Shown piece by piece: positions 16,704 through 24,259 of a DNA stretch of 64,000 bases. The DNA is taken from positions 1 to 64,000 of the forward strand of contig CAWJSC010000011.1 in the NCBI GenBank assembly GCA_963845425.1, in the 5' to 3' direction. The stretch's first letter is position 1. Every line of letters begins with the position of its first letter. This DNA comes from DATDAH01 sp963845425 (GTDB taxonomy: Bacteria > Actinomycetota > Acidimicrobiia > Acidimicrobiales > DATDAH01). The notes under the pieces are model-generated. The model ran no database searches. It was not told the origin of the DNA and worked only from the letters and a program-made list of their open reading frames with translations. Made by a program: the position numbers and the translations under genes.

Positions 16704-17732
16704 ATGGCCGCGATGGACCTCCCCGTTGACCTGACGGCGCTGGCGACCTGGATGGACGGCCAGGACCTCGGATCCGGCCCGATCCAGCACGCCGTGCTCC
16801 TGGGCGGCGGGACCCAGAACATCCTCCTGCGCTTCGAGCGGGCGGGCCGGACCTACGTCCTGCGCCGTCCCCCCGAGCACAAGCGGGACAACAGCGACGA
16901 GACGATGCGCCGCGAGGCCCGCGTCCTGACCGCCCTGGCCGGCGGCCCGGTACCCCACCCGGCAGTCATCGCCGCCTGCCCCACCGCCGAGGAGATCGGC
17001 GCCGCCTTCTACCTGACCGAGTTCGTCGACGGCTTCAACCCGACCACCGGTCTGCCGCCGCTGCACGCGGGCGATCCCACCGTCCGTCACCGCATGGGCC
17101 TGGCCATGGTCGAGGCCATCGCCGCCCTTGGCGGCCTCGACCACGAGGCCCTCGGTCTGACCGACCTCGGCCAGCCCGACGGCTACCTCGAACGTCAGGT
17201 GGGCCGTTGGCGGAGCCAACTCGAGTCGTACTCGGCGATGGCGGGCTACCCCGGGGCCGACATCCCCGGCGTGGATGACGTGGCGACCTGGCTCGACGAG
17301 CACCGGCCGACGACCTTCCGACCGGGGATCATCCACGGGGACTTCCACTTGGCCAACGTCCTGTTCCGATACGACGGTCCGGAGCTGGCCGCGGTCGTGG
17401 ACTGGGAGCTGACCACCATCGGCGACCCCCTCATCGACCTGGGCTGGCTCCTGGCCACCTGGCCCGATCCTGACGCCCCCGGCCCGCCCGCCCAGGTGGC
17501 CGAGGACGGCTTCCCGAGCCCGACCGAGCTGGTCGAGCACTACGGCGCCCACAGCGACCGTGACCTGGCCGCGGCCGACTGGTTCGCCGTGCTGGCCTGC
17601 TACAAACTCGGCATCATCCTGGAGGGCACCTACGCCCGCGCCTTCGCCGGGCAGGCCCCACAGGCCACCGGTGACCTGCTGCACGCCATGACCGTCGGTC
17701 TCTTCGCGCGGGCCCTGGCCCGCATCGGCTGA
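16704..17732 (+). CDS. phosphotransferase family protein (ACAD10/11-like APH domain)
   Basis: This 342-residue protein is a kinase-like phosphotransferase. It has a glycine-rich loop (LGGGTQN), a candidate ATP lysine in the LRRPPEHKRDN region, the catalytic loop HGDFHLAN (near residue 212) and the metal motif VDWE. It resembles the bacterial stand-alone relatives of the ACAD10/ACAD11 N-terminal domain, which phosphorylate hydroxyacyl-CoA compounds during fatty-acid breakdown. ATG 16704 or 16713 could be used. It is divergent from the other phosphotransferase. The hydroxyacyl-CoA role is inference from family. Confidence 0.82.
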   Translation: MAAMDLPVDLTALATWMDGQDLGSGPIQHAVLLGGGTQNILLRFERAGRTYVLRRPPEHKRDNSDETMRREARVLTALAGGPVPHPAVIAACPTAEEIGAAFYLTEFVDGFNPTTGLPPLHAGDPTVRHRMGLAMVEAIAALGGLDHEALGLTDLGQPDGYLERQVGRWRSQLESYSAMAGYPGADIPGVDDVATWLDEHRPTTFRPGIIHGDFHLANVLFRYDGPELAAVVDWELTTIGDPLIDLGWLLATWPDPDAPGPPAQVAEDGFPSPTELVEHYGAHSDRDLAAADWFAVLACYKLGIILEGTYARAFAGQAPQATGDLLHAMTVGLFARALARIG

Positions 17733-17798
17733 GCGGGCCGCCCGCCGGGCCACCCCGTCGCCCTCGAGGTCGGCCAGGGCCACCCCACAGCCGCCGGA

Positions 17799-18962
17799 TC
17801 ACACCAGCCAGCCGGCCTCGGTGGCGGGATCGGTGAGGGCTGGGCGATCGACGCGGAAAGGCGACACGTCCGCGCTCGCCGCCCCGTCGAGGGCCAACTC
17901 GGCGAGGGTCAGCCCGAACCAGGCGGCGAACTTGAAGCTGTGGGCCGCGCCGAGCGCGACCAGGACCTGAGGGGCCTCGGGCAGGCGGTCGAGGACGAAA
18001 TCGCGGTCCGGGGTCAGGGTGTAGAGGCAGGTCTTGGACGACCGCACGCCGCCGACGCCTGCGAGGTGGTCCCGGAGGAACCCGCCGAGCGCGGCCTCGT
18101 TGGCCGGGTCCGGGTCGAAGCTCCGGGTGTCGGGGTCCACCGGTGAGCCGCCGCAGTCCTGGGCCGCCTTGATGGCCCCGTCCATGGCCGGGAAGCCGTA
18201 CCAGGAGGGATCGTCCATCCAGATCCACACCGGGTACTGCTCAGCGGTGAAGCGGGCGGCGTCATCGACCTCGTACCAGGTGACCTGCTCCCGCAGGACC
18301 GTCAACGGCAGCTCGCGCCCCAGCGGGGCCAGCACCCGGTTCGTCCAGGCGTCGGCGGCGACGACGGCGTGGCTGGCCCGCACGGTGCCGGTGGGCGTGA
18401 CGACGACGACCGCGCCATCCTCCACCCGCAGCTCGGTCACGGGCGACCGGTCCCGGAGGTCGGCACCGTGGCCGGTGGCGCCCCGCTGCAGCGCGGCCAC
18501 CGCCCGACTGGCCGCGACGAACCCGGTCTCGGCCTGGAACAGGACGGTCACGTCGTCGGCCAGGCCGGACCAGACCGGCCAGCGCTCCCGGACCTCGGCC
18601 CCGGTGAGCACCTCGTAGGGCACCCCTTCGGCGTCCATCGACGCCGTGTAGTCCTCCATGTCGATGGCCGCGCCCGCGGGGAACAGGTCGAGGCCGCCGG
18701 TGCGCTCGACCACCACCTCGCCGGTGTCCTCGGCCAGCAGGTCCCAGGCCGGGTACGCCGCTTTGGCCAGCCGGACGTAGCCCGGGCTGTGGTAGCTGAG
18801 CCGGATGATGCGGGAGTGGTCCTGGCTGGCGCCCCGCTCGTGGCCCAGCTCGAACTGCTCGAGGCCGACCACCCGGGCCCCGCGGCGGGCACACGCCCAG
18901 GCCGCGGCGCTGCCCAGCGCCCCCAACCCGATGACGACGACGTCGGCCGCGGCCTCGCTCAC
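17799..18962 (-). CDS. FAD-dependent amine oxidase, monomeric sarcosine oxidase / N-methyltryptophan oxidase family
   Basis: This 387-residue flavoenzyme starts with the dinucleotide-binding motif VVIGLGALGSAAA. It carries the family signature SSKTCLYTLTPDRDF, with Cys312 at the position of the Cys that covalently binds FAD in monomeric sarcosine oxidase. The length matches that family. It should demethylate or oxidise a secondary amine with release of hydrogen peroxide. A choline/betaine-type Rieske oxygenase gene lies just upstream on the same strand, which fits stepwise N-demethylation of a quaternary amine. The start is GTG. Confidence 0.88.
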   Translation of the reverse strand: MSEAAADVVVIGLGALGSAAAWACARRGARVVGLEQFELGHERGASQDHSRIIRLSYHSPGYVRLAKAAYPAWDLLAEDTGEVVVERTGGLDLFPAGAAIDMEDYTASMDAEGVPYEVLTGAEVRERWPVWSGLADDVTVLFQAETGFVAASRAVAALQRGATGHGADLRDRSPVTELRVEDGAVVVVTPTGTVRASHAVVAADAWTNRVLAPLGRELPLTVLREQVTWYEVDDAARFTAEQYPVWIWMDDPSWYGFPAMDGAIKAAQDCGGSPVDPDTRSFDPDPANEAALGGFLRDHLAGVGGVRSSKTCLYTLTPDRDFVLDRLPEAPQVLVALGAAHSFKFAAWFGLTLAELALDGAASADVSPFRVDRPALTDPATEAGWLV

Positions 18963-19043
18963 ACCGCCCGCCGCATTCGCATCGGACTCGACCGCCCACA
19001 GCCAGCGGTCCTGACCCTCCGAGCGGTGGCACCATCGACGCGT

Positions 19044-20156
19044 TCAAGCATCGGGTAGCGCCTCGGGGAACACTTGCCCGTACCAGCGGCGGATGTCGGC
19101 GCTGTCGTCCTCCAGGGGGGCGAACCAGCCGTGCGTGTACGCCCGTGAGCCCATGCCCCGCTGGACCCGCTCACAGGCCAGCCAGTCCTGGCGGTTGATG
19201 CGGTCCCAGAACGTGACGGCGTCGGCCGGGTCGAACCCGACCCGCCCCATCTCGTCGGCGGCGAACAGGAACTCGCCGAGGACCCGTGTCCGACCCGGCC
19301 CGAGTGGCGTCAGGACGAGCGCCGCGACGTGCTCCGCGGCCAGCGACAGCAGCACATTGGGGTAGATCAGCTCGCCCTTGTGGCGGACCCGCTCGTCGTC
19401 GTCCAGCTCGGGGAAGGGCGCCCGGTCCGACGTCCCGGTCTCGGTGAAGGTCCAGGCCCCGTCGCGGTGGGGGACGCCACCCTCCCAGTCCAGGTCCCGC
19501 CCACCCCGGAACGCGGGCACCAGGCCACACAACTCGGGGTGGACCGGGCCGCAGTGGTAGCACTCGTTGAAGTTCTCGGCGATGACCTTCCAGTTGGCGG
19601 CCACGTCGTAGACGACCTGGCCGCCGCGGCGCAGGTCGGCCAGCGGGTAACGCTGCACCCGCTCCGGGATCGGGCCGAGCTGGCCGGCCAGAGGTGAGGC
19701 GGCGTCGGGCGTGAGGTGGACGAACACCCAACCGCCCCACATGTCGACGCCGACGGGGAGCAGGCCGAAGGCCTCGTGGTCGACCTCGTCGACGAACGGG
19801 GCCCGGCGCAGGCCGCCGTCGAGGCCGTAGGTCCAGGCGTGGTACGGGCAGCGGATGCCACCGGCGAGGTGGCCCGAGCACGGCGCCCCGTCGGGCTCGG
19901 GGTCCACCAGCGTCGAACCCCGGTGGCGACACAGGTTGTAGAAGCCGCGCAGGGTGCCGTCCTTGCCCCGCACGAGCAGGACGGACTCCCCCGCCACGTC
20001 GACCGCCAGGTAGTCCCCCGGACCCGAGACGTCCTCGGTGCGGGCCACGGCGAACCACTGGTGGGCGAAGAGCTGCTCTCGCTCGCGGGCCCAGACGGCG
20101 TCGTCCACATAGGCCGCCCGGGGAAGTGCCCGCTGCAGTTCTGACCCGTCCGTCAC
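19044..20156 (-). CDS. Rieske oxygenase alpha subunit, choline/glycine betaine monooxygenase type
   Basis: This is a 370-residue oxygenase. The Rieske 2Fe-2S site is C76-x-H78 (LCRHRG) and C103-x2-H106 (CPYHAW). The mononuclear iron site reads ENFNECYHCGPVH, with H201 and H206, and the third ligand is probably the Asp in NRQDW. The NECYHC pattern is characteristic of plant choline monooxygenase and bacterial GbcA rather than of aromatic-ring dioxygenases. It is likely to N-demethylate or hydroxylate a quaternary amine. No matching ferredoxin-reductase partner lies nearby. The GTG start at 20156 leaves 26 bp to the divergent hydrolase, so the transcript may be leaderless. Confidence 0.9.
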   Translation of the reverse strand: MTDGSELQRALPRAAYVDDAVWAREREQLFAHQWFAVARTEDVSGPGDYLAVDVAGESVLLVRGKDGTLRGFYNLCRHRGSTLVDPEPDGAPCSGHLAGGIRCPYHAWTYGLDGGLRRAPFVDEVDHEAFGLLPVGVDMWGGWVFVHLTPDAASPLAGQLGPIPERVQRYPLADLRRGGQVVYDVAANWKVIAENFNECYHCGPVHPELCGLVPAFRGGRDLDWEGGVPHRDGAWTFTETGTSDRAPFPELDDDERVRHKGELIYPNVLLSLAAEHVAALVLTPLGPGRTRVLGEFLFAADEMGRVGFDPADAVTFWDRINRQDWLACERVQRGMGSRAYTHGWFAPLEDDSADIRRWYGQVFPEALPDA

Positions 20157-20182
20157 CCGGGGGATGCTAGATATCGCCCGGC
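20157..20182. promoter_or_regulatory. 26-bp divergent promoter region, possibly leaderless both ways
   Basis: Only 26 bp separate two divergent GTG starts. TAGCAT (minus strand, 20164-20169) ends 7 bases before the Rieske GTG. TAGATA (plus strand, 20168-20173) ends 9 bases before the hydrolase GTG. Both spacings fit leaderless transcripts with overlapping -10 boxes. No ribosome sites are visible. Confidence 0.35.
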
Positions 20183-22162
20183 GTGCGCGACGACGAGATC
20201 TGGATCGAGATGGCCGACGGGGTCCGTTTGGCCACGTCCCTGGTGCTCCCGGACGGTGACGGGCCCTGGCCGGTCGTCCTCGAGGCCCTGCCCTACCGCA
20301 AGGATGACCTGACCTCGTCCTACTTCGGCGAGTACCGGCGCCTGACCGACGAGGGCGGCTTCGCCGTGGCCCGGGTCGACGTGCGGGGGACCGGCTCGTC
20401 GGAGGGCATCGCCACCGACGAGTACCCGGCCGAGGAGCAGTCGGACCTGGCCGCGGTCATCGCCTGGCTGGCCGACCAGCCCTGGTCCACCGGCGCCGTC
20501 GGCATGTACGGGACGTCGTACTCGGGCTTCAACTCGTTGCAGCTGGCTGCCCGACGCCCCCCGGCGCTGAAGGCGATCTGCGCCATCTACGCGACCGACG
20601 ACTGCTTCACCGACGACGTGCACTACGTCGGTGGCCAGCTCCGGGCCATCGACCTCGTCGACTACCCGACCTACATGATCGCCGTCAACGCTCTGCCCCC
20701 GGTGCCTGCCGTCTACGGCGAGGGGTGGCGGGACGAGTGGCGGCGGCGGCTCGACCAAGCCGAGCCGTGGGTGCTGCGCTGGCTCACTGAGCAGGTGGAC
20801 GGGCCGTACTGGCGCAAGGGCTCGCTGCGGGAGGGCACCCGGCCGCCCGAGTCCGACGGGGGCTACGAACGGATCGAGGCGGCCACCATGATCGTGGCGG
20901 GCTGGGCCGACGGGTACCGCAACAACACCTTCCGGACCTTCGAGCGCCTGACGTGTCCCAAGCGCCTCCTGGCGGGGCCGTGGAGCCACATGTCCACGGC
21001 GTCGTCCCTGCCCGGCCCGCACCTCGACCTGGTGCCCGAGCTCATCGCCTGGTTCGGCCACCACCTCCGGGGCGACGACAACCGCGTCGACACCGCGCCG
21101 CCGATCCAGGTGTACGTGCGCGACGCCGTGGCGCCCGAGCCCGACCTGGCCGAGCACCCCGGCGAGTGGTGGGCCCTCCCCTCGTGGCCGCCGCCGGAAC
21201 ACGCCACCGCCTCGTTCCGGGTCGACGGGTCCGGCGCACTCGCCCTGCCGGAGGCCCACGACGTGGGCGAGTCGGCGTGGAACTCCTGCGCCGGCTCGTT
21301 GCCCTGGGGCCAGCCCACCGACCAGGTGGCGGACGAGGCCCGGTCCCTGCTGCTGCGCTGGCCCGCCCCCGCGCCGCCCATCGACGTGCTCGGCCACCCC
21401 CGCCTCCACCTGCGGGTCCGGTGCGACCAGCCCGTCGTGACCCTGTCGGTGAAGCTGGCCGACGGGCTGCCCGATGGCGCCAGCCACCTGGTGACCCGGG
21501 GCTTCCTGAACCTGGCCCACCGGGAGTCCTCGACCGAACCGTCCGAGGTGCCCTTCGGGGAGTGGATGGACCTGACCATCGATCTCGAGGCCACCACGTG
21601 GCACTTCGAGCCGGGCCATGAGGTCCGCCTGGCCGTGTCCCGCTCGGACTGGCCCAACGCCTGGCCCGCACCCACGGTCGGCGCGATCGAGATCGACCAG
21701 GCGTCGATCCAGCTCGACCTCCCCATCGCCGAGCGCCCCGACCTGCCCTACCCCCGCTTCACCGAGCCCCCGGCCAAGGGCGACAACCACGGCCCCGCTC
21801 TCGATGACGACGTCGAGCAGCCCCCCGTGCGCTGGTGGATCGAGCACGACGTCCTCGGCCGCCGCCGCACCGCGAAGGACGACCACGGCTACCGCTACTC
21901 CGGCCGCTACGGCGCCCGCATCGTCGACACCTTCACCGGCGCCACCGACGTGTCGACGGTGGACCCGGCCGACGCCGGCGCCGAAGGCACGTACCGCTGC
22001 GAGATCACCTGGCCCGAAGCCACCGTCTCCGCCGCCACCCGCCTCTCCGTGCGGAGCACCGCCGACGAGTACCAGGTCGAGATCGATCTCGACGTCACCG
22101 ACGGCGACGAGCTCATCGCCAGGAAGCGCTGGCACGAGATCATCCCGAGGCACCTGCAGTAG
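20183..22162 (+). CDS. CocE/NonD family serine hydrolase (X-Pro dipeptidyl-peptidase S15 fold)
   Basis: This 659-residue alpha/beta hydrolase has the nucleophile elbow GTSYSGF (Ser near residue 112), where GxSYxG is the hallmark of the S15/CocE group. Downstream lies GPWSHMS, with the probable catalytic His near residue 270. A C-terminal jelly-roll domain begins near residue 300 and ends in unrelated sequence. There is no signal peptide, so it is cytoplasmic. Known relatives cleave esters, amides or peptides. It starts with GTG and is divergent from the Rieske gene. The substrate is unknown. Confidence 0.88.
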   Translation: MRDDEIWIEMADGVRLATSLVLPDGDGPWPVVLEALPYRKDDLTSSYFGEYRRLTDEGGFAVARVDVRGTGSSEGIATDEYPAEEQSDLAAVIAWLADQPWSTGAVGMYGTSYSGFNSLQLAARRPPALKAICAIYATDDCFTDDVHYVGGQLRAIDLVDYPTYMIAVNALPPVPAVYGEGWRDEWRRRLDQAEPWVLRWLTEQVDGPYWRKGSLREGTRPPESDGGYERIEAATMIVAGWADGYRNNTFRTFERLTCPKRLLAGPWSHMSTASSLPGPHLDLVPELIAWFGHHLRGDDNRVDTAPPIQVYVRDAVAPEPDLAEHPGEWWALPSWPPPEHATASFRVDGSGALALPEAHDVGESAWNSCAGSLPWGQPTDQVADEARSLLLRWPAPAPPIDVLGHPRLHLRVRCDQPVVTLSVKLADGLPDGASHLVTRGFLNLAHRESSTEPSEVPFGEWMDLTIDLEATTWHFEPGHEVRLAVSRSDWPNAWPAPTVGAIEIDQASIQLDLPIAERPDLPYPRFTEPPAKGDNHGPALDDDVEQPPVRWWIEHDVLGRRRTAKDDHGYRYSGRYGARIVDTFTGATDVSTVDPADAGAEGTYRCEITWPEATVSAATRLSVRSTADEYQVEIDLDVTDGDELIARKRWHEIIPRHLQ

Positions 22163-22280
22163 GGCGGGTGGGCGGGGCCGGGCTCACCATCGCCACCACG
22201 GGGGCGTCGAGTTCGAGCTACGACTCGTCGGGGGCACGCCGGCCGTCGCTCCGGGCCGACCGATGGCAACCCGCCCCGAA

Positions 22281-22324
22281 CTGGCGCCCGATTGTCCGGT
22301 TATAGGCGGAGGATCAGGAGCCAG
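22281..22324. terminator. imperfect hairpin between convergent genes
   Basis: The left arm begins with CTGGCGCCCGATTG (22281-22294), and the region up to 22324 (ending GGATCAGGAGCCAG) pairs with it imperfectly. It overlaps the stop codon of the peptide-ABC ATPase. It shares its left arm with the hairpin at 12394-12437. Confidence 0.45.
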
Positions 22325-23279
22325 AAGAGGTGACGGCGTGGCAGGCGGCGGCGTGGGTGTCGCCGACCGTCAGGAGGGCGGGGTCCTCGCCTTCGCATCT
22401 CGCGAGGATGCCGAGGCGTTCGGCTTCGCCGGACTGGACGACGGGGCACCTCGGACGGAAACGGCAGCCATCGGGGATGGCCTTGGGGTCCGGGGGCTCG
22501 CCGGTGAGGATCTGCTGGCGCATCTTCTTGGTCTCGGGGACGACCGACAGCAGTGCCTTCGTGTACGGGTGCTGCGGGTCCTCGAGGACCTGCTCGGTCG
22601 GGCCGAGCTCGACGATGCGGCCGAGGTACATCACGGCCACGCGATCGGCGATGTTCCAGGCCAGGCCGAGGTCGTGGGTGATGGCCAGGATGGACACACC
22701 GGTCTCCTGGACCAGCGTGAGCATCAGGGCCAGGATCTCCCCCCGGACCGAGGCGTCGAGGGCCGACACCGGCTCGTCGGCCACGATCAGCCGGGGCTCG
22801 AGCGCCATGGCCCCCGCGATGACCACCCGCTGGCGCTGGCCGCCGGAGACCTCGTGGGGGTAGCGCAGGAAGAAGTCCTCGGGGGGACGGAGACCACAGA
22901 TGGACATGGCCTCGGCCACCCGCTCCTCCTCCACGCCGTCGAGGCCCTGGATGCGGATGCCTTCGGCCACTGCCTCGTAGATCGTCTGGCGGGGGTTGAG
23001 GGCCCCCGTCGGGTCCTGGAAGACCATCTGCACGGCGCGGCGGTAGGCCTTCGACCGGCGGGACCCGACGGGGATGGGTTCACCCTCGAAGCGGACCTGG
23101 CCCGAGAAGGGCTGCTCCAGGCCGACGACCGTGCGGGCCAGCGTCGTCTTGCCACAGCCCGACTCCCCGACCAGGGCCACGACCTCGCCGGCGGTGATGT
23201 CGAGGTCGACGCCGTCGCACGCTCGGGCATCCCCGAACCGCACACAGAGTTGCTCCAGCTCCAGGATCGGCGCGGTCAT
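22314..23279 (-). CDS. peptide ABC transporter ATP-binding protein (OppF/DppF type)
   Basis: This 321-residue ATPase has Walker A GESGCGKTT, the Q-loop in FQDPTGALNPRQ, signature VSGGQRQR, Walker B LIVADEP and the switch His in ITHD. The C-terminal oligopeptide-transporter extension contains the Cys-rich CRFRPRCPV, a hallmark of Opp/Dpp ATPases. The ATG at 23279 overlaps the stop of the preceding ATPase gene as ATGA. It is the last gene of the peptide-uptake operon. Confidence 0.93.
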   Translation of the reverse strand: MTAPILELEQLCVRFGDARACDGVDLDITAGEVVALVGESGCGKTTLARTVVGLEQPFSGQVRFEGEPIPVGSRRSKAYRRAVQMVFQDPTGALNPRQTIYEAVAEGIRIQGLDGVEEERVAEAMSICGLRPPEDFFLRYPHEVSGGQRQRVVIAGAMALEPRLIVADEPVSALDASVRGEILALMLTLVQETGVSILAITHDLGLAWNIADRVAVMYLGRIVELGPTEQVLEDPQHPYTKALLSVVPETKKMRQQILTGEPPDPKAIPDGCRFRPRCPVVQSGEAERLGILARCEGEDPALLTVGDTHAAACHAVTSSGS

Positions 23280-24259
23280 GTCGGCACCGCCGTGGGAGCG
23301 TCGGGGGCGAGGACGCAGGCGGCGGCGCGGCCGGGGCCGGCGCCCCAGAGCTCGACGTCGGTCGAAGAACACCGGTCTTCGGCCACCGGGCAGCGGGGGT
23401 GGAAGGGGCAACCGGTCGGGATGCGGTTCGGGCTCGGGGGGTCACCGCCGAGGCCACTCGGGCGGTGGCGGTCGGCGGGGTCGCCGATGGTCGGGAAGGC
23501 CGCGGCCAGGGCCCGCGTGTAGGGGTGCGCCGGCGAGGCGAAGACCTCCTCACTGAGGCCCTGCTCTACGATCCGACCGGCGTACATCACGGCCAGGCGC
23601 CGGCAGGCGTAGGCCAACACCGACAGGTCGTGGGTGATGAAGATCATGGTGAGGCCGCGCTCGCGCTGGAGCTCCTCCAGCAGGTCGAGGACTTGGGCCT
23701 GCACCATCACGTCCAGGGCGGTGACCGGCTCGTCGGCGATGAGGACCCGGGGATCGCAGGCCAGGGCCATGGCGATCATCACCCGCTGGCGCTGGCCACC
23801 CGACATCTGGTGCGGGTAGTCGCGGGCCCGGCGGGCGGTCAGGCCGACCTGGTCCAGCAGGTCCCCCACGCGTCGTTTGACCTCGGCGGCCGACACCTTC
23901 TCGTGCAGCTCGATGGCCTCGCCGATCTGGTCCCCGACCCGCTGCACGGGGTTGAGCGCGTGCAGCGCCCCCTGGAACACGATGGCCATTTCACTCCACC
24001 GCACGGCGCGTACCCGGCCGGGGTTCATGGCCAGGATGTCCTCGCCGGCGAGCAGGATCTTCCCGGTCACCTGGGTGCTCTTGGGCAGCACCCGCAGCAA
24101 CGCACCGCCCAGGCTGGACTTGCCGCACCCCGACTCGCCCGCCAGCCCGAGGGTGTCGCCCTCCTCGAGGCTCAGGTCCACACCCCGCACGGCGGGCACC
24201 CGCCCGGAGCCCGTCCGGTAGGTGACGTGGAGATCCTCGATCTGCAGCAGCGGGGCCAT
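23276..24259 (-). CDS. peptide ABC transporter ATP-binding protein (OppD/DppD type)
   Basis: This 327-residue ATPase has Walker A GESGCGKSS, signature MSGGQRQR, Walker B VLIADEP and the switch His in FITHD. The C-terminal GCPFHPRCP motif is the usual Opp/Dpp extension. It forms a heterodimer with the next ATPase to power the fused permease. The true start is the ATG at 24259, which overlaps the permease stop as TGATG; the open frame beyond it is antisense-like and not coding. Confidence 0.93.
   Translation of the reverse strand: MAPLLQIEDLHVTYRTGSGRVPAVRGVDLSLEEGDTLGLAGESGCGKSSLGGALLRVLPKSTQVTGKILLAGEDILAMNPGRVRAVRWSEMAIVFQGALHALNPVQRVGDQIGEAIELHEKVSAAEVKRRVGDLLDQVGLTARRARDYPHQMSGGQRQRVMIAMALACDPRVLIADEPVTALDVMVQAQVLDLLEELQRERGLTMIFITHDLSVLAYACRRLAVMYAGRIVEQGLSEEVFASPAHPYTRALAAAFPTIGDPADRHRPSGLGGDPPSPNRIPTGCPFHPRCPVAEDRCSSTDVELWGAGPGRAAACVLAPDAPTAVPT

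Noticed and set aside
15634..17732. Antibiotic resistance phosphotransferases
   Set aside because: Motifs are of the broad APH-like superfamily and resemble metabolic members; no resistance context.
20153..22153. 666-codon minus-strand frame opposite the CocE hydrolase
   Set aside because: Shadow frame with no motifs; the plus-strand gene has an intact catalytic elbow.
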